From positions 10,718,825 to 10,782,824 of the forward strand of contig JAQFVV010006221.1 in the NCBI GenBank assembly GCA_028023455.1: a DNA stretch of 64,000 nt, read 5' to 3'. The notes beneath the pieces were generated by a model, which saw nothing but the letters and a program-made list of their open reading frames with translations, made no database searches and was not told the DNA's origin. Positions 45,840 to 57,257 of this stretch are shown here, in pieces. Origin of the DNA: Epiperipatus broadwayi. Lineage: Eukaryota; Onychophora; Udeonychophora; Euonychophora; Peripatidae. Made by a program: the position numbers and the translations under genes. How positions within the stretch are numbered: the first letter of the stretch is position 1; each line of letters opens with the position of its first letter.

Positions 45840-48800
45840 AATAAATAATTTTTTTGCAATTTTTTTAGTATTTGAGTTACTGTTTAAATCATGTTCCCAT
45901 TATATGTATATACGGTTGAGTTTGACCTCTCATTAATAGATTTTTGTCCCTGCTTCCATAGACATGTACAAAAAAACTACTTCTTGTATCAAGAGTTTGT
46001 TTCCTTCAAGTTATGCATACAATATATCGTACAGGGAACTTACCTCTAATCATAATAAACCCAAAGTTTTAATTCAGAAAACTATTGAAGCTACCATTTT
46101 ATATATACAAAATTTTATTTTATCCATTTGGGTTGACTAAATAATCATACAGGTCCATTATGAATAGGATACCACTCTCCAAAAGGAGAGAATGCAATAT
46201 ATGTGCAGTAATTCAAATAATCAATATATATTCTATATATTCCTTTTAAGTTAAAACTGAACTGTCTGACAAGATCAAATGGCATGCCATAAGTAAATTT
46301 ATATAATTTATTCCTTAATCATTTAATAAACCATTACACACAACATACAGATATATAAAAAACATGATAACTGACACACATGCACACACAGATATTTACA
46401 AATATTTTGTAATCCTACCATAAATCTTCAACAAATATTCTATAATATGATAATGTTACTCTTGACAACTACATATATATATATAAATTGACAATTAATA
46501 GCCAAAAAAAAATAACTAATACAGCTTTATTACTTATTATTATTATTAGATCTTTCTGTAAAATAAATTAAATTTTATAATGGTATTTCTTTAAGGTCAC
46601 ATATGATCCTACAAAAGGAAACACTCTTTTATTTTAAAATAAGGGAATTTATCCATCCTACGGTCATTTAATCTATTTAATGGTTCAAGTGTTCTAATGC
46701 ATTTTTCCCTTTGTTCTTTATATTCATGATCCTAATGGATCAACACTTCATTCTTGATTAATAGTTTCTGTTAAACTGAACAAAATCCATCTCTGTAGAA
46801 TATAGACTCCCATATGTTTACATTGAATTATTAACAGCAAACAGATTAACTCTTTTAAATAACAATTTGCAACAAAAACAAATCCACAATAACTAAATAA
46901 ATAAAAAAATACATTTTTAGTAAATTAATAACTAAATCATATTCCTTAGACAACTATTTAATCGATTGATTGTGGCAATGGATTTAAATTCCAGATAAAT
47001 GATAATTTTAAAGCAGCTTTTTGGATTTCATTTCATGTTTAGATTCTTTATACAGCACTATCTCTACTGGTTTTACCACAGACATCTTCATATGGCTTTC
47101 AGGATTTAGCGGGCATATGTTAAATTTAACCTGCATGCTTTTATTTTACATTTCATAAATGATTTTTTTTATTAAAATTCACACAGTGTAAATTGGTCAA
47201 ACTTCTCATCTAATTTTGATTTTTTTTAAACAACAAAATGCCCCTCAATCTTTATTGTCACAAGCCAGCTGATAAAGTTCAACTGAAACTAATTATCACC
47301 AAATCTATTTCTTTCTTTTTTAATTATTAGTACATGGTTTTAAATTGGTTTCACCCCTCCTCCCATCTCTAAAATTTCCTCTACTCAATTAAATGTTTTG
47401 TTATCTATAAAATGGAAAATTAATTAACATTCTTCAATTTCAATTTATAGATAAGCATTGGAATTTATACACTTCTATTAACATAAATTCTTTTCTCTTA
47501 TTTACTTATACCAACAAAACTTTAACAATTGTAATACTCAGCAATCCAATTAAAATAAAACATTTTATATTTGTGATCATAATCAACATTCACATACATT
47601 TATTAGATTAACATAACTAATATTTAAGAATTTTAACTCTCTGCCATTCTCTTTCACAGTTCATTGTTTTCTCTGTTCTCAAGGTCAACATAAAATTTAA
47701 GATTAAACCATTATTACTTATCAGAAAATAATAAATTTGTCTTTATTTGATAGATATTTTTGTTTAATACTGAAATAAATTTTAATAAAATGTGCTTGTA
47801 AAGTTTAAAATTTTTCAATATTTATTGCAAAACTATGATATTTCTATACTCATTATTATAATTAGATTGCTTATGTAGAAAGCTAAGCTTCTAAATAGCT
47901 TTAGACTGTATTTGCATTGTCCACTAATATAACATTCTATTTTTGAAAACAAAGTATTTTCATTCAAAATAAATTATTAATAATTTATATTTATGATATC
48001 TAATGAATATTGTGTAATATCTAGAATTGTAATAAATTCACAAATAAACACAATTTTGGTTATTCAAACCATTTACTTTAAACAATGTCATAAAAATCTT
48101 GAAATCAAAAACCTGTCAGGATACAATAGAGGCATTTGTCAGAGAGGAGATAAATTGTACTGTTTTGAGGAATTTTTTGACTTTCTTGCCATCTATGGGA
48201 TTTTTTCAAATTTAAAATTGTGTATTATAACATATATAGGAAAATATGCATATTACAATATAAAGCTTGCACAAATTTTCACAAGGGGGTGAATTAATTA
48301 AAAAAATTAAGTAATTAAAATGAAAACTAAGTACAGTTAAATAAAATATTTGTTAATCTTATTGTACCAAGATTTTATTTTTTTAATAAAATAAAACATC
48401 ATAAAAAAATTTGTACGTATTATAATGCAGAATGTCTCTAGATCAAAATCTCCATTCTAGTATTATAATATATAACATGTTTTAGTTAATAAGTAGAAAA
48501 AATAAGTGTTGACTGCCTTCAATTTGGATATACCTTTTATATAAGCAGGTACTTATTGCACTTGCAATAATCTATGTATTAATATAGAAAGTACTATCAC
48601 ACTTATTTAACATTAAGGTTTTCACAATAATTTTCCCTTGATTCTGCAAGTATTTTTAAAGTCTTAGTATTATAGCATATGCTAAGGAATGTAGAAATTA
48701 ATAAGCAGAAAGATTAAAATTAAGTATTTTACCTTTTTAATTCTTTTAATATGAGGTATAGTGTATTATATAGTTATTTTCTTGGAGATACTGGTAGCTC

Positions 48801-49940
48801 TTTCATTTTAAATCACTCTTATGCACAACCTTTAGCAGTTTTTCTAGCATATATGCCTCTAGTGCTAGAAAACAGAATTAATATATTGATGTATAATTTT
48901 TAAAAAATCTGAAAAGGTCAGTAGTTTCCATTAAGCAACAAAGACAAAGTAATTTAGTCCAGGTTGCATATTTTTTCTGGATTTAGTTTTTGTAATGTTG
49001 TTTAAAGAGCAATAGCAAGATTACTTTGAGATGTTTTTTGTAATATTATTTTTTTTTTATTTTTTGCACAGTTTATTCAAGATTCTTGATTATTTTACAT
49101 AATAATTGCACAATATTTATTGAAAACAAAAGTGTACAAGATTACACTTTTATTTTATATATGTGTTTTTTTATTTTTAAAAATAGTAGTTAAACATTCT
49201 AGCATAATGTTAACAGGTCCAATGACTACATCTTGTGAAACTGATTACTATTGCCTTTACAAATGCCATATTAGGAACTTTTCAAATATTTTAAAAATTA
49301 TAAATGCAATTTTAATTTTTAATTCAGAAGTTTATACATTTAGCAAGGCTTCACATTTATTTATTCCTATTTTAAAAATAAATTTCAATAATATTGTTAA
49401 TTTTCTGGAGTCACTCACATGAATGCTTGCTTGCCCTTTATCAAATGGTGAAGGGGTTTTTGCTTTCATTATGTAGTCTGTTTTTATTATTTTTTCAATA
49501 TTTGCAAAGTTTAAAGATGATTTTTAGAATGTTTTTTATTTGTAAACATATTTCAAACAAATCAAGTTTTCAATTTTTAGAATTCTAATGTACAATAAAA
49601 GTTTAACATTAAAATGAGATGTTGAACATTGACAAAAATTGATACCATGGCCAACAATAAAAATGTCAAACTAGTTAGACATATAATAATGATGATAGTT
49701 GGTGTATTAGTGAATACTGGGATAGTGCTGTTTTGCTTCAGATTTAAATAACATTCTGAGCCTTCTGTTCTGCTATTTTGGATATATTACATTTATTTTG
49801 TAGTAAAAACATGAATTAAAGTAATTATTGATTTATTTTCAAAAATCTAAAGATATTAATTAAGTACGCTATAGAAAAAAAACTGCAAAGTGAGCTGACA
49901 AGAGTCTAGAAGTTTTTGGGCATATAAATAAATATCTATC
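45840..49940. other. AT-rich spacer, 4.1 kb
   Basis: No gene was recognised. Plus-strand frames at 47993-48292 (99 codons) and 49120-49422 (100 codons) show no motif, have Ile/Phe/Lys-rich composition like random AT-rich DNA, and no supporting context. Confidence 0.5.
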
Positions 49941-49947
49941 AATACTT

Positions 49948-50610
49948 GTAAGTTTTTAAGTAAACCAAGATGGCACCTCATATTTTCCATAAATGTATAG
50001 TTTCAGGACCTATAATCTATCAAAGATGTATTGGTTGGTAAATTAAAACAAAATTAATAAATTGACTGTTAAATGTAAAAATAAATAAATTCTGATAAAT
50101 TTCATTAAGAATATTAATTTCATTTTTTTTTACTTATAATGTGAAAAGAGATGAAATGCTCTTAACATTGCCATACTTTGGTTCAATTCAATGTGTTTCT
50201 TTTTGTTAGCAGTTTTTACAGTAAATTGTCATAACAAAAATTTGGGACCTTCCTGTTGCAGAACATGAAGCAATGGACTATTTCCAAAGGTATGGGCTCA
50301 TGTTCTCTAAAAAGTGTGTGTTAATGGTTATGATGTGATGGCATGCCATCAAGTGTCAATATTGTATTTATATCTTTTTTAATTTTTCTGTTAATAAGTT
50401 AATCCAAAAAACAAAAGAAAATAAACTAAATATGGTAATTAATTTTCCATAATGATTTCTTTTTCTAAAATAACAGTAATAAAAAATAAAATGTAATTAT
50501 TAAATACATTGCCTAACAAGACATTTGTTTTTGTAAAAATTTTGTGAATCCTTGAAATTATAGATTGATCAAAAATATGGGCTGCCATCTTGGTTTACTT
50601 GAAAACTCAC
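49948..50610. mobile_element. Fold-back pair of about 37-bp arms, 0.66 kb
   Basis: AAGTAAACCAAGATGGCACC (within 49950-49986) recurs inverted at 50572-50608, with the minus-strand reading AAGTAAACCAAGATGGCAGC. Matching extends further inward (TATAATCTATCAAAGATG against the inverted TTGATCAATCTATAATTTC). The interior is AT-rich and non-coding. No target duplication was identified. It may be a MITE or two inserted fragments. Confidence 0.55.
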
Positions 50611-50954
50611 AGATGCCACTCTTTCTATTCTTCTCAGTGATAACAAAAAAATTATATAATTTTATAGTATATTTAAAGATTTATAATTATTTTTACAAAA
50701 TATTTGTGTAGTAATTATTAAAAAAGAAATATATTCCTATTTACACTTGGTTGTTTTTGAAATACATATTTTTGAAGTAATAATAAAAAGAAAGTAGTAA
50801 GCGTAATGTGATGATGTGATATATTGTGACTTCTCCTTATACAGAATTAGGAATCTCTCAGCAACTATGCCCAGAGAACTTGTTAGCCACTTTACCTTTC
50901 CTTTTCATTCACCACCCTAAGTTTTCCTATATCGTGTTCCACCCCATTTCCACA

Positions 50955-52150
50955 ACATATCTTCATGGCCTTTATATCTAAATCCCCCTTATCTTTTCAC
51001 AGACCCAGCATAAAAACCAATAACCAACCCACTTTCTGTATAATTACTTTGTTTATATTTATTCTTCCATATAACTTCATTATTTGTACTCTTTCTGTTT
51101 TCAGGTATTTACATTTAATTAACAAATGCCTAATATTTTTTATGCTATCCTTACACAACCTGAAGACTAAATCACCCACATTTTTCAATTTACATGTATA
51201 CATGTATATTCCCTTGTTGCTAAAGATCCCATTTAAGCCTTAAACAGTAAACTAATTTCCTTGCTATTATAAATTAACTCACACCCAATATTCTATTTAA
51301 TTCTATATATATTTAAACTATTTTTACTCCCCATACTAGTCCTCCATCTCTCCAACTCCCTATTCTTTATTAATGCATCTATTCTTCTATCCCATTCGTT
51401 ACCACTATAACACTCAACAATTCTCTTAACACAATCATTTGACCTTTTCTATAAGTATACTGACATAAATTCTTGATCCAAATCTTCTGCATACCACCTT
51501 TATCTTTCTCACCCATCTTGTTGCATGTCCTTTACTCATAACCCAATTAACATTTTGGCTATTTTTTTATTATCCATAAACTGCAATCTATTGAACATTT
51601 TCATTTTGATTTTTGCATCTCTCATATAAAAACTTGACCATCCCATTTCTCCTTGAATTGCCTCCTTTATATTTTGTTTTATTATATTGAGTAAAAAGTG
51701 TTTATTTAATCTAACACCCCTTTACTAACACATAATGCATCATTACCATATGTCAATGCTGCTAGTGCCACTTCCTTCCATACAATTCTAACTACATTAT
51801 ATTTATTATATGAAAACACGGTTAATTTCTTTATCAATATCTTCATTTTCTTTGCTTCATTTATCAATTTTTTCTCCCATTCATCCAAACAATTTCTCTG
51901 ATAAGACAATTCTCAAATAATTGTAACTATTCACCACACTTAACTGTCCCCCAATAAAAGTTCTTTTGTCTTCTTTTCCCCAGAATTAGTCATCATTATT
52001 TTTGATTTTTCTTCACTAAATTTAATCCCCTTCTCTTTACCCACACTTGCGCATGTCCTTATCACAACTTCCATATCTTTCTGCACACAAAAAGACATCA
52101 TCCACAAATAAAAGACCCAACAATGTATATATTCCCTTGTCACCTATTAA
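50955..52150 (-). pseudogene. Non-LTR retrotransposon remnant (RT to C-terminus)
   Basis: On the minus strand, 52143-51940 carries MEVVIRTCASVGKEKGIKF followed by SEEKSKIM, the segment after the RT catalytic box in LINEs (the box itself is corrupted just upstream, as 'FYLWMM'). It is followed by 'WEKKLINEAKKM' and 'WKEVALAALTYGNDAL' (51706-51909), the thumb region, and near 51203-50997 by 'GDLVFRLCKDSIKNIRHLLI', resembling the terminal 'HFLLxC' zinc-finger region. Stops and frame changes throughout make it dead. It belongs to a different LINE copy from the one at 8.5-9.3 kb. Confidence 0.7.
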
Positions 52151-52177
52151 TAGTATCTCTATCCCTCGTACCTAGTC

Positions 52178-53215
52178 CCAAACCTCCCCATACAGTAGTG
52201 CCACCAAGTGCAAATTGTTGTAACCAATGAATGTAGATTGGTTTGTGCATAAAATTCCTATCTATTGCCTACTCATCCAACATTTCCACACTAGTTTCTA
52301 GCTTGTCACTTTTATCAGTGAGCTTTAGATTTAAGAGCCCTGCACTTAGACCTTAAAATCTAATGCAAGCCTCCAGCAACCTTCTTTTACTTATTTGCTT
52401 AATTATAAGGCTAGAAGTCCAAGATGAAAACACCATAAGGTATCCAACTCAAGCTCATTCATTTGCACAGTCATATAAATCTGAATTCAGTTCAGCATCT
52501 ATACATTTTGATGTTTTTGGTTTTTCAAAAATCACAGCCACCATTATTCTATGAGCAGGATAAGTATAAAACCATCAAAACATCACATGATCACTATTTC
52601 ATATGCGTATACCTGTTGGTAATAAGAGCACCAAACTCTCCATACAATAATACCACTAAGTGCACAAAGGGTCATAAAATCTCTATATGGTGCTTACTCA
52701 TCCAACATCCTAAGACCAGTTTCTAGCTTGCAGCTTTTATAAGTGAGCAGCCTTGGATTTGAGAGCACTGCACCTAGACCTTAAGATCTAATGAAATTCT
52801 CCAGCAGCTATTTTTACCTATTTGTTTAACTATGAAGCTAGAAGCTGAAGATGGAAATTCCATAATGTTTCCAACCCAAGCTCATTCACTTATATAGTCA
52901 TATAGTTCTGAACTCAATTCAGCATCGATACATTGTGGTGTCTTTGGTTTTTCAAAAACCACAATCGCCATTATCCTATGGGCAAGATAGCTATAAAACC
53001 ATCAAAGTATCACATGATTACCATTTCATATGCTTACACATGCTGTTAATAAGAGTACCAAACTCTCCTTACAGTAGTGCCACCAAGTGCAAGCTTACAT
53101 CCATTGTTTACAAAGACTTGCACTTGGTGGCACTACTTTATGAAGAGTTTGGTAGTCTTATTAACAGCATGAGTATGCATATGGATTGGCTATCATATCA
53201 TGTTTTGAAGGTTTT
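52178..53215. mobile_element. Tandem array of family A ending in a snap-back
   Basis: The block CCAAACTCTCCATACA(G/A)TA occurs near 52184, 52631 and 53058. Between them is one repeating unit: the TAGTTTCTAGCTTG core starts at 52294 and again at 52719, a 425-bp period. On the minus strand, both units carry a degraded CTGATGA box, 13 nt, GAAAC and then GTG or GTC. The array ends in a hairpin of about 170 bp (53020-53200), with CACCAAGTGCAAG facing CTTGCACTTGGTG. Tandem units of this size plus ribozyme-like cores resemble retrozymes. No protein is encoded. Confidence 0.7.
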
Positions 53216-53224
53216 ATAAAAAGA

Positions 53225-53610
53225 AAGTAAGCTAACTACAATTGTTATGCTTTATCAAGTAGCTATCAATCAACAAAGTTCTTAATTTTTGTGATAATTT
53301 AATAAATATAAATGCAAATTCAAATTTTAAAACAGAATTTTATAGAGTTATGACCAATTATAATTATCATTCATGTTTTAAAATTGGAATTCATTCAGCA
53401 AAGATTTCATTAATTTACTTTTTCAATATCATTTCAATAAAGAACCAGTCAACAAAAGATTATTGTTCTTGTTATGTATTTCATATATTTCTATATATAT
53501 TTGGAAAGTACAACTGTGATTTTGTAGAATTTTTTTATTAGTTGTAAACCATTTTTTTAATATTTTAAATTATTAAGCACAATACTAAAATTAAAATGTT
53601 TAACTATGAA
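53225..53610. other. AT-rich spacer
   Basis: Nothing recognised. A 63-codon frame at 53350-53541 looks random. Confidence 0.5.
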
Positions 53611-53639
53611 CTCAAACTGTCACTAAGGGAAGATGAAAG

Positions 53640-54030
53640 AATGTTGAAATAAACAAAATGCTAATGGCTTTCTTGTTTAAGGATATCATAAGAAGTTTGA
53701 GCACCAGAACTGTGAGTGCCATAGTTACAAGAACTACGAGTGCCATAATCACCTGAACTGTGAGTGCCATAATCACCAGAACTGTGAGTGCCATAATCAC
53801 CAGAACTGTGAGTGCCATAATCACCAGAACTGTGAGTGCCATAATCAATCCTGGAATCTTCCAATTCCAAATTGAACACTCTACCAACTATAGCAAACCC
53901 TACAGGGTAAAATGCTGCTGACTTTATTGCTTGGGAGTTCATGAGAAGTTTGAGCACCAGAATTGATCCTGGAGCCTTCCGATCCCAAGTTGGCCATTCT
54001 ATCAACTTCACCAAAACATGCAGGGTAATA
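53640..54030 (-). repeat. Dimeric tRNA-like repeat with internal minisatellite
   Basis: On the minus strand two related units follow each other. Unit 1 (about 54030-53935) has GATAGAATGGCCAACTTGGG and GGCTCCAGGATCAATTCTGG. Unit 2 (about 53925-53845) has TATAGTTGGTAGAGTG and TCCAGGATTGATTATGGC. Both have the spacing of tRNA A and B boxes, and both run into GAAGTTTGAGCACCAGAA or its equivalent (read on the plus strand). Unit 2 then runs into six copies of a 24-bp minisatellite. The long minus-strand frames with GDYGTHSS repeats are by-products of the 24-bp period. Confidence 0.6.
53707..53850. repeat. 24-bp minisatellite, six copies
   Basis: The unit GAACTGTGAGTGCCATAATC plus ACCA repeats six times in 144 bp. 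The outer two units are more diverged and the middle three are identical. A multiple of three keeps frames open on the minus strand. Confidence 0.92.
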
Positions 54031-54289
54031 ATGTTGAAATGTGAATGGATTAATATTTTAAATGTAAAATATATTGGAATTAACTTTTGTCAGAATCAGA
54101 AATATATTTATGAGAGATTTTTTACTTAATTTTAAATATTTTTCTTCAGAATATTAAAAAAAAACATTACTACCTACTTTATTAATATTTTAACTCATTG
54201 AGACATTATTTCACCATTCACATAAGCAGCTTTTGCCTATGTTTATTTCTTCTATGTTACTATACATCTTAAACATATGTTCACACATT

Positions 54290-54895
54290 ATATTAAGCAT
54301 GATGATTGCTGGTTTATCATGAAATATGTAAATTGGTGATTATTTATCTTTTCAGCATATATGTGTATAGGTGTATCAGTGTTATGGTGGGTCATGTAAA
54401 AGTTTGTGCTCATATACCCTATATATTACATATATAGACACAGGTATATAATAAACCTGTGTTTCAGTTATTACATTGTAGAGATGTCTGCCCATCCTTG
54501 CATATGTATTAAATGAATTATATCCTGTATATGTGGGGTTCAGATTGACCTTAGGTCAACATGGGTGTGACAAGAATCTCGGTCTCAGGGTGGCCTTCGA
54601 GTTTCCATCATCAGATTTTCAATTGGAAGGACGGTTGAAGAGTTGGAGTGTGTATCCATTAAAGTATGAAAATTGTCTCTCTTAATATATATCTGAGCAC
54701 TTATAGTACATATGGGTGGGAGATGATAATCTGGACCAACTGATAATTGATTGTTTAGCATGAAATACTTATATTGGTGATTATTTGTCTTTTCAGCATA
54801 TATGTGTTTAGGTGTATCAGTGTTATTAGATAGAGTGGAGAGTGATGGGTCGTGCGAAAGTCTGTGCTCCTATACCCTATATATTACTTAATACG
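54290..54895 (+). repeat. Repeat family B, two partial copies in direct orientation
   Basis: 54298-54422 and about 54740-54895 both have ATCATGAAAT or CATGAAATAC, TTGGTGATTATTT, CTTTTCAGCATATATGTGT, GTGTATCAGTGTTAT and TATACCCTATATATTAC. The second copy has an extra 5' extension (54530-54740) with TCTGATGATGG on the minus strand. The 5.4-5.7 kb copy is inverted relative to these. Confidence 0.7.
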
Positions 54896-54929
54896 TAAAG
54901 AAATTTTTAAATTTAATGTATAAAACCGT

Positions 54930-55035
54930 ATGTTAAAAATAAATAGGAACCAAGATATGTTTCTGGCTAAACCAATCTTCTTCAGTTAATCCAAGTTCTC
55001 GTCCTCACATATCTTGATGGTATATTAATCTTTAA
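54930..55035 (-). repeat. Repeat D fragment with hammerhead-like motif
   Basis: On the minus strand: GGATTAA, CTGAAGA (54982-54988), 15 nt, GAAAC (54962-54966), AT, ATC, TTGGTTCC. GGATTAA and TTGGTTC can pair over 7 bp (with G-U pairs) as stem I, and TGG/CCA before GAAA as part of stem II. The pair that closes stem III (C15.2 with G16.2) is missing, because A replaces G. Known Penelope-like elements carry type I hammerheads with tiny stem III, so this may be a fragment of a Penelope pseudo-LTR, but no RT is nearby. Confidence 0.45.
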
Positions 55036-55039
55036 CTGA

Positions 55040-57079
55040 ATTTTAAGTTTATATCTGGACTGAAGTCTAACAAAATAATTAGTAAATGATTTTTAACACC
55101 TATTCTCTACGATAAGAATAAAATGAGTGCGTTTAAGTAAGGTTGCACGTGTAAAATTAATTGTAGAATGTCAAGGTATATATATACGGCTACCATATGT
55201 GCTCACAGCCTAGCATTTAATTACTTTGGAGATATTTATTGTCTTTACTCGGTGCTAGAGAGAAAATTGACATTGTAGTCGGCAATTTTATATACATCTA
55301 ATTCTGCCTTCGGTCAGAAAAGTTAAAAAAAAAATATAGCAATAATAATAAAAGCGTTTATTAAAAAAAAAAATTAAATGCAATCACAGATTTGTGGTTT
55401 ACTTACTACATTTTAAATTTAAAAAAGCAATTTTCACAACTCGCTTGTATTCAATTACTTTTTTAAAGAACTAATTTAAATAAAAATAGAAAAACAACTT
55501 TTATTTAAAATACGTTATGCAAGCATATGATATAGCGAAGCCATCATTCATCAAAGCTCTCTTTCAGATAATCATTTGCAAATCTCCAGAGATTGTTTTG
55601 TTATATTAGAAGGGAGGACATTTTCTGGTTCAACTAACAATTTTCTTTAAAAAAATATGATAAAAATAATTACAGTCATTGGTTTTATGAGATAAAATTG
55701 ACAGTTTAGTAAACGACAAATATGTTAAACTTTTATGAATAGATAGTTTTCAATGGTTATCAAAAGAAAGAAATTGTAAAAAAAAATAATCAATAAACTG
55801 TTTACTCTTTTCAGTAAAACTACTTATAATATCAAATGAGATTTTAAAAGTATGTATATATATACAATTGAAAAATGTGACATAAAGATTGATTAAAAAT
55901 TAATTTTAAAGGAATTAAAAGCAAATAACAACATAAAAAATATTTCAATTCGTAGTCAAACATTTATTTAAATAGATACTGGTTATTTTGTTACCTGATT
56001 TATAAATTTGATACTTAATACTCAACATCAAACGTACGCTCGCGCGCGCGCACACACACACACAAGAAGCAGTCCGATTTTATACAAGCTAACGTGAAAC
56101 AAAAATAAAAAATTCAAGTAGTAAATGCAAATTATTTCTAAGTTAAATACGTCAATACCTTTTATATTTTTAATAACATTTCTTATTCAAAGTATATTTT
56201 TAAATAAATATAAAAAAGCTAAATTAAAAAAGCTTTAAATTTTATTTTTAGAAAACAATATTTAAATAATAGTTAGTGCGATTTCCTTTTTGACTGATAC
56301 ATTTAAAAACCTGTAACATTTAAAGTAAAGTAAACGTCTTTCAATAAGCTATTACAAAGTAAAAGTATTCTCCAGCATCTCTTCATAGAAAAACACTAAA
56401 GAAGAAAACTTTATTATTTGCATTTGCTGACTACTGGGTGATGAAGATTGACTGTAGGCTGATTCCTGAAAGAAAAATTCTAAAAGAATCTAGATTCTGA
56501 AGTATTTTTTTATTATGTTTAGGTTCAAATTTAGGTCCCAGACCTGGAAAAAAATATGAGCTGCTAAACATTGAAGCTCACTAAAGTTTGTGATGTATTT
56601 CTGAATATTAAGGATGCTATTAAGAAAAAGTGTGTTAAAAGACTTACAAACTAACACAAAGCCACACTTATATAGCTTGTTCAAAGAACCCCATTGCCTA
56701 GATATATTATCTATTTTTAGTTAAAAAACTAAGTTGCTATCTATATGACTTATTTAATGAAAATAAATATAGAACCCACATTCTAAGGGGGAAATGGTTA
56801 GATATCCAACAATCAATCAGAAATAGAAATCATTTATTACCATTTGAAAAAATATTACTGACTTTTATCACATAACACATAACTGTCCTTATTTTCTTTT
56901 CTGTCTTTTTGCATCTAAATATTGAAATGTTCTGTCTGACATTCGTGAGAATCAAAGATTTTTGTTTTCTCATCAACATTCACAGAAAAAGTAAAAACCA
57001 TTTGAGTCATTGTTTTGAATTAGCAACTTTTAAAAATTAAAATTAATAAGAACAATGAATAAAAACATTTAAAAATAAA
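55040..57079. other. AT-rich spacer
   Basis: No recognised gene. It contains the CG/CA microsatellite at 56039-56064 and a minus-strand 64-codon frame at 56490-56684 without motifs. Confidence 0.5.
56039..56064. repeat. CG-CA compound microsatellite
   Basis: A (CG)n run passes into a (CA)n run. The CG tract stands out in otherwise CpG-poor, AT-rich DNA. Confidence 0.9.
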
Positions 57080-57092
57080 TAAAAAGAATTTT

Positions 57093-57257
57093 CAAGCACA
57101 AGTGCGTGTGCGGCGCAACTGCTCCCAAAAGCTGTAATACAAATACAAATGGCTAACTAAAATATTAAAACAGCTGAGCGCTTTCAAAGGATCTTGCCTT
57201 CATAATCATAGCTTGCTTACATTTAAATTTATGCAAATATGCTAATTCCATCTTTTT
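57093..57257. repeat. Left inverted repeat of the Penelope-like element
   Basis: 165 bp, containing the last codons, the stop and the 3' UTR of the RT frame. Its minus strand carries a vestigial hammerhead-like order (ATTATGA, AAGG-CCTT stem, GAAAG, CG, CTC). Confidence 0.88.

Noticed and set aside
47993-49422. Two open frames of about 100 codons
   Set aside because: Ile/Phe/Lys-rich, no motif, not supported by context; expected by chance in a long AT-rich spacer.
53661-54014. A 117-codon minus-strand frame with GDYGTHSS repeats, like a repeat protein
   Set aside because: The 24-bp minisatellite is a multiple of three and keeps several frames open; the flanks are tRNA-like repeat.
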